A stretch of 64,000 nt of DNA from Fragum whitleyi (lineage: Eukaryota; Mollusca; Bivalvia; Cardiida; Cardiidae): positions 64,534,534 through 64,598,533 of the forward strand of contig OX411543.1 of the NCBI GenBank assembly GCA_948146395.1, in the 5' to 3' direction. This document shows, in pieces, positions 1 to 12,160 of this stretch. The first letter of the stretch is position 1, and the number at the start of each line of letters is the position of its first letter. The translations under genes were made by a program, and so were the position numbers. Under the pieces are notes generated by a model. That model did no database searches. It had not been told where the DNA came from and was given only the letters and a program-made list of their open reading frames with translations.

Positions 1-290
1 TTCAAAGTCATAAATTATGTTCTAAAGCATAAGTTCTAATATGTAATTTCTAAGACCTAAGTTCTTAGCTGTAAGATTTAAGTTACAAGTCATAAGTTCT
101 AAGCTCTAAGTTCTAAGATCTTAGTTGTAAGTTATAATTTCTAAGTTCTAAGGTGAAATGTCTAAGATCTTAGTTGTAAGTTATGATTTCTAAGTTCTAA
201 GGTGTAATGTCTAAGATCTAATTTAGAACTTCGCTATTAGAACTTATGACTTACGAGTTAGAACTTATAACTTAGACATTAGAACTTAGA
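1..290. repeat. Degenerate TAAGTTCTAAG array with inverted half
   Basis: Positions 1-220 carry many variants of TAAGTTCTAAG and its spacer forms. From about 225 the same words appear reverse-complemented (TTAGAACTTATGACTTACGA), so the array folds back on itself. The inverted part matches the reverse complement of 8701-8770. Confidence 0.75.
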
Positions 291-540
291 GCCTTGCAGA
301 AATTTTTGGAAAATTTTATCATTTGGGCATGTTGAGGCACCAAAATTTTGTCCGTGTGAGTCTATTAAAGAGTAAAGAGAAAGCAAGTGTTTTACTGAGT
401 GATAAAGAGCCTCTTGACGCATGAAAGGGCTCTTCCTTGTGTCATAAGCAACATTCGCATAAAGTTTCATGATTCTAGGTCACTTGGCTTAGAGTTAGAG
501 TTCGAAAACAAAAAGGTCTACGGACGGACGGTCCATTTCA
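291..540. repeat. Dispersed repeat ending in a GACGG tail
   Basis: Contains AAAGTTTCATGATTCTAGG, TCACTTGG and a CGGACGGACGG run at about 521-532. The same words occur at 22880-23040. Such GACGG-rich stretches sit just inside the ends of the minisatellite-core elements in this window. No complete ends were found. Confidence 0.5.
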
Positions 541-552
541 TACAGTTAGAAA

Positions 553-930
553 CATCGTAAAATTGACATTTCCTCAATAAAACCATTCTTCATCGCTCGC
601 TCAGAGCTCCATCCAGTCATTCCAAACACTGAGTCAAATCATTAATAAACCTTCGAAAATCGTTCATGACGATCAACGTTTCATTCAAATCGATTAAATC
701 ATTACACTATTTTACTATCAGATGAGGATTTCAAAGTATCCTATTAGCCCAAAAAGATAGACAAACAGGAAAATACGACTTTTTATAGGGAGGTAATAAA
801 TAATCGAAAATTATAGAAGCTGTATCCCTTCCCCTTAATGTCTACCAAAACTCGATCCTCCCACTCTAAACTCTGGACTCCTGGTACCTGATCTTCGGCA
901 GTGACAAATCCTTTTCTACATTTTTCACCC
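553..930. repeat. Dispersed repeat, direct copy near the right edge
   Basis: TAAAATTGACATT, AAACCATTC, CGCTC-CTCAG-GCTCCATCC, CATTCCAAACACT and ACTCGATC recur in the same order and orientation at 63535-63900. Both copies are preceded by a simple AT-rich array (1-290; 63480-63530). Confidence 0.5.
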
Positions 931-1065
931 ACCGATGGATGGTTATTTGTAAACAAATGTCGGATAGGCAGCTGTCGGATAGAAACTGATGTCTTGGTAG
1001 TCCTGGTTATAGAATTAGTAGGAATTAATGTTAAATTGACTTAATTACAGCGATATTACTTAATT

Positions 1066-1421
1066 AAATGGGGTTTAACTCCGCTTTAAACAGTTTTCAG
1101 TTATGCCACCGGTCTTTCGTACATAACAGATTGGGTTTATACTCTCAAGAAACATTCGCATCAAGTATCTACTTGGTTGACCAGTTTCTGATGAAAAAGA
1201 ACATAATTAGTACTTGATTTTTTGTATGTTCGTCGCAGTAGAACTATCATTATAACCTTCCATAGCATTTAGCTGCTATCGCATGTAGGTATATGATTAT
1301 CCACACATTGGTGGGAGATAAAAGTAGGAAATGATATGTGACGCCGCCGGGGATCGAACCTATTTTATCCCATGGCTAAAGATTGAGCGTCTGATACCCT
1401 TGCGCTATAGCGTCGGCCGAG
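1066..1421 (-). mobile_element. tRNA-derived SINE, near full length
   Basis: Read on the minus strand: a tRNA-like head (1421-1339) with an A-box-like TAGCGCAAGGG and a perfect B box GGTTCGATCCC; then a diverged body (CTCCCACCAATGTG, GATAGCAGCTAAATG); then a tail GCGGAGTTAAACCCCATTTA at about 1090-1066. The same head-body-tail order is seen at 25283-25560. Confidence 0.7.
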
Positions 1422-1439
1422 CAAATGCATTTACTTGAA

Positions 1440-1520
1440 GTGTGAAGAAACTCAAACAGAAAACCAGTAATAAATAGTTAGGTGCCCCAGCCGCGTGACA
1501 TGATCAAAACATTATTGAAA
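1440..1520 (+). mobile_element. SINE 3' fragment
   Basis: Carries AATAAATAGTTAGGTGCCCCAG and then CCGCGTGACATGATC, a diverged form of the conserved SINE body. The tRNA head and tail are absent. It lies directly beside the oppositely oriented SINE at 1066-1421. Confidence 0.55.
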
Positions 1521-2446
1521 CAGAAGAAAGGAGTGACAAAGGTCAGAAAGCAGGCATACGCAAGAATGTATTCTTCCTTCATACTGCAGTATCCTCACCA
1601 TAGTATCACAGATCCTACTACGCCTTGATAACTTGTTACACTGCAGTATGAGCAGTATTTGTATAATATCTTAGGCCTGGAATATTCATTGATTTCCATG
1701 ATGTATTGACAGGCAGAATAAACAAGGAACAGTCTACCGATATGAGCAGTCTGATCTGAGTCAACACAACATGCCACTTATTTTGTCAGAAATAAATTAA
1801 AATCCGAATGTTGAATCTGCTATACATTTTTTTCCAAGCAGAAAGCATCACTGAGATTTATGGGTCTTATATAAAACAAAGCTATAATCTAAAAACCTGG
1901 AATTCTCCTGGTTACAGTGGGGCCTCCACACATAGAATAGACCACGACCAGCCTGCAAAGATGCGCAGTCTGGTTAGAGTCTATGCTGTCCGTAGTCCCT
2001 CACCTCAACAGATTTTTTTTAATTGGTTTGTTTGATTTGTTGGATAAGCCATTCAGGTTTTTTTAGGGGAGGATTTGGATTATTCTTCTTTTTTTTAGGA
2101 TAACATAGAAGAATAGACCAAGGTGAGCAGTCGATCAGGGTCCAATCCACCTACTGCTAGTGTCTAAGTTGTCATTCTTATTGGTGATCCATTTGAGATT
2201 TTTTTTAATCATTACAGTACCACAAAGGTTTTGGCAGACTGAACAGACTAGCCGAGTTTGAAAGCCTTATTCAAGTCAATACTCCCTGGGATCTAATTTG
2301 TGATCCTATCATATCATTTGCTTTGATTTGCAGAAAAAAAATAACAAGGGACCCAGGGGGCTCGTATCGCTCCACTGACAGTTTCTGTTAAGAAATATCT
2401 ATTGCCAGTAAGATTAAATTGCCTAGGAAAGATATAAGTTAAGATC
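1521..2446. other. No gene; diverged MITE-like pieces
   Basis: No exon with good splice sites was seen. At 1935-1990 a motif GACCAGCCTGCA...TGCGCAGTCTGGT forms a short hairpin that recurs, diverged, in the TTAA-type MITEs at 52296 and 56763 (CTGCACATATGTGCAGTC). A related piece is at 2105-2165. Confidence 0.4.
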
Positions 2447-2798
2447 TACAGTCAATATTGCTCGAGCGACCACGTCTATTAAGAGACCAATTGTATTAAG
2501 CGACCACCATAAAAAGTCCCTTAACCGTAATCAAAATCTCTGAAAAAGACGACATTCTTACCGTAAAATTGGTTATTGTTGAATCTTATGTTGTTAGAAC
2601 CCATTAGAATAGTCTCAATTAGACGATTCTAATAGGTTCGAACATCATAAGATTCAATACGACTTGACCGACAATCTATAAATGGTATCAAAATAAACTA
2701 TCACATTTATCACAGTATTTCGTATTAAGCGACCATTCCCATGAACGACCGCTTTTTGGTGGTCCCTTAAGTGTTCGCTTAACACAAGTTTTACTGTA
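2447..2798. mobile_element. Mariner-type MITE (TACAGT ends)
   Basis: Starts TACAGTCAATATTGCTC and ends with AACACAAGTTTTACTGTA, so the ends are inverted repeats and TA flanks both sides. Repeats of TTAAGCGACCA lie inside both ends. The centre is a long imperfect palindrome (GAATCTTATGTTG...CAT-ATAAGATTC, about 2580-2660). Close relatives are at 57248-57598 and 23300-23584. Confidence 0.8.
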
Positions 2799-3049
2799 GT
2801 TAATTTGTAAAGAGATTGTCCTTACAGGTCTAGGTAGAAGTCATCATAGTGTCAACCAGCCAAATAATTATGAGGATAATAACATGATGATACAGAACCT
2901 TAAATTGAAATTTCAAGCAAATACTTCCACTAAATATGAAGGATTTATTTCTACAAGGAATTTCACATGAAAATTCATTTTTTCTGTGAAGCAGAATAAT
3001 ATTGCCAAACAGCTACAATTCGTGCATGGTCAAATCATGAGAAACATTA

Positions 3050-4150
3050 ACTAGGGAGAAAATATATCAATTAACGTACAAGTTGTGTTAACTATAAATT
3101 TTGAACCCTGAACAGCATCGCTAGGCGAAATACTAAGAAATCTGACGGAGGTCCATGTGAAGACATCATTCATTAATTGATAAATTTCAGTGAAGGGAAT
3201 TATTTTATTTTTCACTGCATGGGACCATTTAGGGTGACTACGGACTAGAGTTCCCATAGAGTACCCAAAGGGCCAAAGGTCAGAGAACAATCAGAATTTA
3301 AGAAAAAAATCTGAAAGGTTATGTCTCAATGATCATTTATATAAAGTTTGGTTGATTTCTAAACAGTAGTATCAGCGATCAGATAAAAAGATATTTCATC
3401 ATATGCGACCATTTTGCCATGAAGCAACAGCCCATTGAGTCCCTTTAATAAGCCCAATCATAATTTTACAAAAAAATCTGAAAGAGCATGTTCTAAGTTC
3501 ATGTATCTTTCCTGTGAAGTTTGGTTGAATTCTGACCAGTAGTTTAAAAGAAGATTTTTTATGTATAATCAAATGGGACAATTTTTCCATGACTTATCAG
3601 GCCGTTGAATCCTTTTAAATAGCCCAATCATAATTTTACGAGCAAATCTGAAAGGACGTATTCTAAATATCATTCTTGTGAAGTTTGATTGAATTCCGAC
3701 TAGTGACTTCAGAGAAGATTTTTTTATATTTCATCAAATGGTACAATACTTCAGGGAGGCGACAGTCTATAGAGAAAATTACATTTGCCCGATCAGAATT
3801 CTACGAACATATCTGAAAGAGCATGTTCTAAGTACCATGCCTTTGGAGTTTGGCTGATTTTGAACATTTGTTTCAGAAAAGAAGAATTTAATATTTCGTC
3901 ATAAGGTACCCTTTTACAGTGAATCGTCAGCCAGTAGAACCCATTCATCAGCCGAATCAGAATTTTACTAACAAATCTGAAAGAACATGTCCCAAGGATT
4001 ATTCCTGTGAAGTTTGGTTGAATTCTGACCTATAGTTTCAGAGAAGAAGATGTTTAAAGAAAAAGGTAAACGGACGCTCGCAAACACACACACTCACAAC
4101 GGACACCAGGCCATGACAACAGCCCCGGTGGACTACGTTCAGTGGAGCTA
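3050..4150 (-). mobile_element. TA-type minisatellite-core element (CCACTG subfamily)
   Basis: The right end ACGGACACC...CAGTGGAGC|TA at 4100-4150 matches the end of the element at 46706-47863. The interior holds about five diverged units of roughly 165 bp sharing GAAGTTTGGTTGA, TCTGACCAGTAGTTT and AATCATAATTTTAC. The left end is unclear and may be truncated. It has no coding capacity. Confidence 0.65.
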
Positions 4151-5386
4151 AAAAGCAAAAATACTAGAAATAAGAGTATTGGATTAGCATTCTAGTGTTG
4201 AATCTGGATAAGTCCAGTTTTTCATAAGAATTTCAGAAAAGGACAAGGATTAGCTACGGTACGGGTGTTAAAAGCATTACCATTTTATCAATTACAAAGC
4301 AACAAAATTAAGACTGACCTCAATTTAGACAATATTCTTCAAAACATGGAAGGGGGGGGGGGCTAAAAGAGTTAAGTGGCCACTCTCTGTCTAGTGGTCT
4401 CTTAGGCAGTCGCATGATACCGGCTTAAAAGAAAATCTTATTTTATTCAAAGGACAACCAATATGAATAAATCTAAAAAATTTTACACACAATTTTTACA
4501 CATGTCATAATAATTAATACGTGTTTTTATTAATGCCAGGCAAATTCGTGAATATGCTTCTTAGATATAGAAATTCGACTTCACACGCCTTTTGAATCTT
4601 TCTATATTCAATGAAAAATAAAGGCATAAAACCAAACACGTTTAACCCATGTCAGGATCGGGATAAGCATGCACACTTGACAGTTTTGGGCAGCTTTCTG
4701 TTCAAAATATTTGCAAAGATATATTTAAAATGCACGATTCATCACAGTCGGAATGTTAACGAGGTATTATACTGTAGGTATTCTACAAAGACAAGACACA
4801 TTCTTATGAGTTGTCTACATGCCTTTTTGTGCAGCTTTCTTTGAGCCAACTTTTGTATTTACTTAAAAAGTGGAGTACCTGAATGAATGTACAAATACCG
4901 CAATCTTAAGAGTTGTAGCCTTAACCGACTTAGGCTTAAAAACAGCTTCACAATTTAGAGATCTGTAGATGAAATTTTGACATATCCTAATCATAATTAG
5001 AAAACTGGTATACATGATTGGCTTTCAATTTAAGATACTCATTTTCGCAATTATATGATACCGTGAACAGTGCTTCAATTAAACCAATAGTCCATTCACC
5101 AAATGAAATATATAAAATCATAATTGCACAACTTTTACTATATCTAAACTTGACATAAACTTGACTTGTTGGCATTAAAACCTTCAAATGAGTTACATTG
5201 GCATTCGGTTGAACTATGTTGGACGACATTTCGGTTCTGTTTATCAAACTCTCTGAAGAATCACTGTCCAGACTTTTTTCTCTGGCAGAACTTTATTTCA
5301 CAGGAGCAGTGGTTCCAATCCCGATTTCTTTTATGCTTCTAGACTGACGCCGTTAGCTTCTCCATTTCCATAACAAGGTCAATCAC
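4151..5386. other. No gene recognised
   Basis: AT-rich sequence with a nine-base G run near 4350. Short ORFs of 77-86 codons here have no splice-site support or recognisable motif. Confidence 0.4.
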
Positions 5387-5502
5387 GTATTACTAAGCAA
5401 AGTGTTTGCGAATTTTCCTCGTAAGCAAGTACATAAGCCGGATGAAAACCTTTGTACTCATTGAATGTTTCTTTAAATTCTTGTGTCTTTGTACAGATAT
5501 TC
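5387..5502 (-). CDS. Possible class-3 lipase (DAGL-like) exon
   Basis: Acceptor TTTTTTTCTTTCAG|GAATATC leads into NICTKTQEFKETF, then GFHPAYVLAYEENSQ and TLCLVIR. In class-3 lipases a (H/K)PAY.LA.D segment precedes a hydrophobic strand ending in (I/V)RGT, and the exon stops where that RGT would fall. The downstream border is weak: ATAC|GTGATT is the only fitting donor, and without it the frame meets TGA two codons later. It may be a genuine internal exon, a decayed one, or chance. Confidence 0.35.
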
Positions 5503-5939
5503 CTGAAAGAAAAAAATAAAACATCTATTGTAATTTGCGAAAAACTAAACCAGAGGGACATTAAAATAACATGAAATAATGGCATCAGTTTCAACATTAA
5601 AATGTCTCCCTTATTACTGAGGATATTATTGGATATCACAACGGAAAAATTGATTAACTTTTGCTGTTAAGCGGAATATATTTGGATACATCTAAAGCCA
5701 ACTTCACAAGGGAAATTTTCAAAAGAGATATGATAGCCAAAGAAAGTCATACACACACGCAAAATTTGACGATTAAGAACTTTCAAAAAAATACAGAAGA
5801 ACTTTGGAACTTTGTTACATAATCATCTTTTTCTTTATCACCAATATTCTTTTCAATGTCGAAATTACTTTGATCTTTTTTATTTTTAATCATTTTGCCA
5901 TGAAAAAATCTCCATAGAAAATAATTTGCGTCATACGAC

Positions 5940-8110
5940 ATTTTGCAAATGACAAAAAGTCAAACACCTTTCAAAGGTTTTCTTTTTAATTTAATGCCGT
6001 TTGTAGCTCGTTTGCTCTGCACTTCTACTTCGAGAGATCTATCCAAACATTCAAGAAACTTCAAGTTGTGAGTATTTTTACTTAAACTCTTGGATTAATT
6101 CAAAAAGTAAATTATAACTCTTTGAAATAACAAAGAGAAACAAGAAGTTTGAAGTTATTGGGCATAATATCGAATAGAGATTTGCCGGAGACAAAATTTA
6201 AGACTTTAAAAGAGCAATTAATTATTCAAAGAAGAGTTACGATTCGTGTGTACTACACTTCTCCTTAAAGAGATTTATCCACCTTGTTTCCAGTTGATAA
6301 CTAGTGAACTAACATAAATATGCTGTGGAGAAAATTTATATTTGTAAATTAAAATTTAAACAACCTAAAATTAAAGGAGGCAAGAATTGTGGTTCTTATG
6401 CAGTGCACATTTAGTTGATGAAATCCATCCACACGTAAAGCTTCAAGTTGATAGCATCAATACTTCAGGAGATATGCTCTGGACTAAATTTAAACTCTTT
6501 AGAAAAACACAGCGAAATTATTAAATAACTAAGCAAGTAATAGTGCTTTTGCACTAAAGATTTCTTCAATGAGATCCGTAAACTCTAAGAGATATGCTCC
6601 GGACAAAATCTAAGTCTTAGAAATTACATAGGAAAATAACTATAGAATAAAGCAAAGAAGAGTTATTGTTCTTGTGCACTGCAGTTCTCCTAGACGAGAT
6701 CTTACCACAAACGAAGGTTCATTTTGATAACACATATATGTTAAGATAAATGCTCTCGGCAAAATCTATTTTTCTTAAAATTACAAAGAGAAATAACTTA
6801 AAAGTTAAACAAGCAAGAGTAATGGTTATTGTGCATTGCACTGAAGTTTCACGTTGATACCATATGTACTTTATGAGATATGCTCTGAACGAAAGTTAAG
6901 TTTTTAGGATAACAAAGGGCAATAACTGAAAAAATTAGGAAACAAGAGTTATGGTGTTTGAACACTGCACACTTTCTCAATGAGATCTACCCTTCTATAT
7001 ATAGTTTCATGTTGATGGTATTTATACTTTCAGAGATATACTCTGGACAAAATCTTAGATTTTAAAATAACAAAAAATGATAACTAAAAAATGAAGAAAA
7101 CACGATTTGTGGTTCTTGTAAATTGCACTTCGCCTTTATGAGATATTTCAACCTCTAAAGTTTCAAGGAAATGTCATTAATAATTGAGAAGATATGTTCT
7201 TGGCAATATCTTAGTCGTTAAAATTATAAAGATGACTCAAAAAATAAGTTAACAAGAGTTATAGTTCTCGTGTTCTGCACTTCTTCACACTGAGATCTAT
7301 TTGCCTGTGAAAGTTCACGTTGATAGCCTTTACAATTTAAAAGATATGGTCTGGAAAAAAATATGTGTGAAATAACAGAGAGAAACAACTCAAAACTTAA
7401 GCAAACATGTGCTATGGTTCTTGTGCGTACTCCTGAATTAGATCTAACCACGTGTGAAGTTACAATGATTTCTTTTCAGCTGTCTAGTTTCAAGCAATTA
7501 TACTTTAGGAGATCTGCTCTTGACGAAATCTAAGTTTTTAAAACAAGTCAAAAATTTAGAAAGCGAGAGCTATGGTTCCTATACACTGTGCCTTTTCACA
7601 ATGCTATAAATCCACCTGTGTATAAGTAGAATTCACTTTTGTGACTCGTCCATTGCATACAAATGTATTGTTATCACAAGTCACAATACCGTATTCTAGT
7701 TATAGTTTCAAATTTATTTCATTTATACTTTTTGAGATATGCTCTGACCATAAGTAAAGTCATTTGAATAACAAAAACAAATAGCTTTAAAATTAAGCAG
7801 GTAAAAGTTATGGTTCTCAAACACAGCAAAAATTTTGTGACGGAATGACGGGTGGAGACAATTCCTTTACCCTTTTTGCCGCAACAGGGTTTGGGGAGAT
7901 ATAAAAAAAAGATGCGTTTGTTCAACGCCAATGCCCCCTTCACTACCATTTCTCGGGAACAGTGGCTTGATACTACATGGAAGTTGGTAGAGAAAACAAT
8001 GTTTACCTTGATCAATGACCTTGACATTGACTGGATTCTTTGAAAGCGGAGCAAACATTTCGTGTCACAAGCAATACTTTTGTGAAATATGAAGACGCTA
8101 TCCCTAAGCA
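5940..8110. mobile_element. Degenerate minisatellite-core element
   Basis: About nine to twelve diverged units of roughly 120-170 bp share GAGATATGCTCTGGAC, AAATCTAAGTTTT, AAGAGTTATGGTTCTTGTGC and GAGATCTATCCAC. Starts of the GAGATATGCTC word fall near 6469, 6590, 6746, 6877, 7033, 7190, 7338, 7508 and 7735. A GACGGAATGACGG stretch at 7838 resembles the GACGG tails of other elements. Clear termini were not identified. Confidence 0.65.
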
Positions 8111-8214
8111 ATCAAAAGTTAAGGCCGGTGTTTTTTTGTTTTTTTAGTTTTTTTTTTTTTTTTGTGAGGGGGGTGGGGGGGCAAACAGACAAGATAATTA
8201 GATAATTAAGACAA

Positions 8215-8412
8215 TATGTCCCTTCCCCCGGTTCACCAATGGGTTGATATTCGTAGATCTATGTGAGATAGCAGCTGGAGGCTAGGAAAGAATGTGATGG
8301 TTCTACTGATGAAAGAAATATCTGGAATCTATTGTTAGGTGCTCCAGCCGCTGCGATATAACTGAAAAGATGTTAAATGCGGCGTTAAACTCCATTCTAT
8401 CAATCAATCAAC
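8215..8412 (+). mobile_element. SINE copy lacking its tRNA head
   Basis: Contains TTCACCAATGGGTTGATATT, GTAGATCTATGTGAGATAGC, GTTAGGTGCTCCAGCCGCTG, then GATATAACTGAA and GCGGCGTTAAACTCCATTC. These are the body and tail modules seen at 19358 and 25283. Confidence 0.8.
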
Positions 8413-9202
8413 CCTTCCCCCGGTCTATCGAAAGGGACCTAAAAAACCAGCGAATGTGAAAAGGGTCCAATTTTTTTTACACATGTAGGGTGAAATTTCT
8501 GATAAAGTTCATGTGATTGACGGCATTTATTATCAAAAATATTGTAAATGTAGACATATCGATCTCCTACCTTGCTGGATTTTGATGGGCTTCGTCTTGC
8601 CGTTCTTCCTTCCAGCCAGGCTAGTTACTAGAATGCTAATAATTTCCAGTATTTACACAATGTCACATGCTCAGCCATCATTTTCCGCTAAAATGCCTGC
8701 AAGATTCTAAGTTCTAATATCTAAGTTCTAACTCGTAAGTCATAAGTCATAATTTCGAAGTTCTAAGTTAAAATGGCAGTAATAGGCTTCCGTAATGAAT
8801 GCTTTGTATGAAACAGACTACATTGTATTTACTTTTATTAGCTAGTATATAAGCCACCCGCTCTCATTATTTTAGGTCATTCAAACATAGTCAATAGATT
8901 TATTTTTAGTTTGTTATATTGTTGATGTACATATATGTTTGTACTTCATTAGAGTATATTCCAGCATACACTACTTTTGTTGGTACTTTACATTTATATA
9001 AACAAAAAAAACGACACATACCTGGTTCCTATTGAAAATGTTGCAGAAGACAATGGGAAAATAATACAATTTGAAAAGAAATATTCTTTTGTGAAAAAAA
9101 TGAGCGGAAAAGGAGACACGAGACCTACTTATAACAAGCAAATTTTTCAGCAATAATACATGTTTTTCCTCAAGTATAAAACTACAGGGGCATAAAATCC
9201 TG
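8413..9202. other. No gene recognised; inverted array at 8701-8770
   Basis: Contains an array of TAAGTTCTAA words (8701-8770) that is the reverse complement of 225-290. The flank GCAAGATTCTAAG also partly mirrors the flank at 285-300. Otherwise AT-rich with no supported exon. Confidence 0.45.
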
Positions 9203-10406
9203 AACAAGGGGGCAAGAATGGCCCTAAACCGCTCACCTGATTTTTATTGGTCCAGTGGATCTCACCCAAGAAACTTTCTGGCAAAATTTCATTCACATTG
9301 GCCTAGATGTTAAAGAGGAGATGTTAATCCAAGAATTCAAAAAGAAAACAGAACCCTCCCACCCACTGGTCACTGAGAAGAAGATGCTTAAAGATTTCAG
9401 GCTCAAAATAAGCCCCCCTCCCTGCTTTGCCCATAGGCAAATCAGAATTTCACAAACAATTTTTGAAAAGGGTCACCCAAGGAACATTCTTGTAAAGTAA
9501 CATTGAAATCTGCCCAGTAGTTCAAGAGGAAATGTCAGTAAAAGATTTCGGGCTCAAAAAAAGATCTCCCTGCCACACCAGTAATTTGCAATCAATGAAA
9601 ATTTTGCAATCATTTTTTAATAAGGATCAACCAAGGAACATTTTGGTAAAGTTTCATTGAAATCAGTGCAGTGGTTCAGGAGATGTCAAAGATTTTAGGC
9701 TCAAAATAAGCCCCGCCCTGCCACGCCAATATTTAGGGGTCAATAAAAAAAATCATGAACAAGTTTTGAGGAGGGTCAGCCGATGAACATTTCTGTCAAG
9801 TTTGGATGAAATTTGCCCAATGGTTACTGGGGAGAAGATGTTTAAAGATTTCAGGGTCAAAACTACCCCGCCCTGCCATTCCCCTACACCAACCCCCATA
9901 TATGGGGGTCAATCAAAATTTCACGAACAAGTTTTGGGAAGGGTCACCCAAGGAACATTTCTGCCAAGTGGGGTTGAAATCGGCCCAATGGTTACTGTGG
10001 AGAAGATGTTTATAGATTTCAGGGTCAAAAACTGTCCCGCCCTGCCACGCCCATATTTTGGAGGTTAATCAAAATTTCACGAACAAGTTTTCAGAAAATT
10101 CACCCAAGGAATAATTTTTTCCAAGTTTGGTTGAAACCGGCCCAATGGTTACTGAGGAGAAGCTGTTCAAAGATTTCAGACTCAAAAACTGCCCCGCCCT
10201 GCCACGCCAATATTTGGCGGTCAATCAAAATTTCACGAACAAGTTTTGGGGAGGTCACCCAAGGAACATTTTGCCAAGTGGCGTTGAAATCGGCCCAATG
10301 GTTACTGAGGAGAAGGTGTTGAAAGAATTGTTGACGACTTCCGCCGGACGACGGACAAAGGGTGATCACAAAAGCTCACCTTGAGCACGTTGTGCTCAGG
10401 TGAGCT
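9203..10406 (-). mobile_element. TA-type minisatellite-core element
   Basis: Starts AACAAGGGGGCAAGAATGGC, with CGCTCACCTGA just inside. Ends CTCACCTTGAGCAC-GTT-GTGCTCAGGTGAGC|TA, a 13-bp hairpin with one bulge. The interior is diverged units of roughly 125-150 bp with CCCAATGGTTACTGAGGAGA, GCCCCGCCCTGCCACGCC and AAAATTTCACGAACAAGTTT. No protein is encoded; the short ORFs here are repeats of the core read through. Confidence 0.8.
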
Positions 10407-10660
10407 AAACTGTTTTTTTAACTAATCTAAATGCAAGAGGTCACACACGAAATATAAAATTGAGCGTAATAGAGGTACAAAAGGAATAGAAATTACTACG
10501 AAGAAAGTATAATCCACCCGTTAAGAATGGATTTACCATATGTCTCCAATTTCATCTCTATATACATTTTTAGAAGCGCTTATTTGCATATCTTATTAAC
10601 GTGTGTACTATTCGAACCAAGTAGATTCCGTGCGCAGCTTCAATGTTGTGTCAACCTTAC

Positions 10661-10799
10661 AAACCTCTCGCTTTTCCTCTGGTTCCGACATCTTAGAAGT
10701 GTTTGTTTCCATGGAGACATCTTGACTATCCATTGTATCACTCAGAGGTAGAAGTTCGGTTGTGTTGGTGACGTCTTCAGCTTTGTCTGTCGATGCCAT
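10661..10799 (-). CDS. First coding exon of an unrecognised gene
   Basis: ATG at 10799 opens a 46-codon acidic, Ser/Thr-rich segment beginning MASTDKAEDVTNTTELL and ending EPEEKREV, then a strong donor T|GTAAGGTTG (phase 1). The composition suggests a disordered N-terminus. Later exons would lie towards lower coordinates; the 5502-5387 exon is on the right strand but enters in phase 2, so at least one more exon would be needed between them. No function is assigned. Confidence 0.5.
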
Positions 10800-10935
10800 T
10801 CTGCATCGTAGAATAATTAGAGAGACGAAATTTAAAATCTAATTAGAATGTCTAGATAAACGAGCCGGATTCGTATGAATCGGCTTGAACGAGTAGATGA
10901 CCGGCGACGTCTAATGTTTTCAAAGTCAAACAGAG

Positions 10936-11190
10936 GTGCGTTTCTTAGATGAAGATTCTTAAGAATCTTATAATAGTTATATGTAGCGTTTTTCAGGTTA
11001 AGATTTTTAAGCGGCTTATTAAGAATTTTAAGATATCTTAATGAGGAAACGAAGATGGTTTTGCATTGCCTTAAAACGAGTAGCCTTGACGACGTCGAAA
11101 GTATTCACTCAAAATACTGAAAATCGTTTTTTATGACGTCTTAATCTTATTTAGCGGGATTTTTCATCTTGCTCTAAAAACGCACCTCGA
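10936..11190. mobile_element. Short inverted-repeat element
   Basis: GAGGTGCGTTT near 10936 and AAACGCACCTC near 11180 are inverted. Between them lie several AAGATT/CTTAAG inverted words. Its right arm (AATCTTATTTAGCGGGATTTT) has a diverged partner split by the Harbinger-like element at 11231-19159. Confidence 0.5.
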
Positions 11191-11230
11191 AAATTGTTCT
11201 CATGTTGTGACGTCTTAAAAATCTTATTAT

Positions 11231-12160
11231 GGGGCTGTCACACCACAGCGTATGTCACAGCGTATGGCGAACGTATGCTCATACGCTCACATACGCTGAT
11301 GTACGCTAGGCGTTCGTTACTCATAAGTTGTGTACGTTACAAGTACGCTGGTATACGTTGGTATACGTTCTTATACGCAGAGGCCAAAAAATATTTTTTG
11401 ACATGTTAAAAAAAGTTCAGCGTATGCCAGCGTATAGAATATACGCTATTCATACGGTATGCATACGGTCTATACGCTAGAGGTACGCTACTAATACGGT
11501 ATGCATAAGGTCAATACGCTACACGAACGCTACTCATAGGTCAAGTACGCTTGTCATACGCTGACAGAAAATGAAATTTCTATCAGACATTATATATATT
11601 TGGAACCGGGCTGTCACACCACAGCGTATGTCACAGCGTATGGCGAACGTATGCTCATACGCTCACATACGCTGATGTACGCTAGGAGTTCGTTACTCAT
11701 AAGTTGTGTACGTTACAAGTACGCTGGTATACGTTGGTATACGTTCTTATACGCAGAGGCCAAAAAATATTTTTTGACATGTTAAAAAAAGTTCAGCGTA
11801 TGCCAGCGTATAGAATATACGCTATTCATACGGTATGCATACGGTCTATACGCTAGAGGTACGCTACTAATACGGTATGCATAAGGTCAATACGCTACAC
11901 GAACGCTACTCATAGGTCAAGTACGCTTGTCATACGCTGACAAAAAATGAAATTTCTATCAGACATTATATATATTTGGAACCGGGCTGTCACACCACAG
12001 CGTATGTCACAGCGTATGGCGAACGTATGCTCATACGCTCACATACGCTGATGTACGCTAGGCGTTCGTTACTCATAAGTTGTGTACGTTACAAGTACGC
12101 TGGTATACGTTGGTATACGTTCTTATACGCAGAGGCCAAAAAATATTTTTTGACATGTTA
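11231..12160. repeat. 376-bp tandem subterminal repeat, first 2.5 units
   Basis: Units begin at 11231, 11607 and 11983 and are almost identical; one visible change is GGCGTT/GGAGTT at about 11310/11686. Each is rich in TACGCT and its complement. The third unit stops at 12160 (GACATGTTA), and its remainder resumes at 17701 (AAAAAAGTTCAGCG) through 17863. Confidence 0.9.

Noticed and set aside
7719..8111. A 130-residue protein on the minus strand
   Set aside because: It lies at the end of a minisatellite-core element and overlaps two other equally open frames.
9802..10384. Overlapping small ORFs on both strands
   Set aside because: They follow the 125-150 bp core repeat of the TA-type element and repeat with it.
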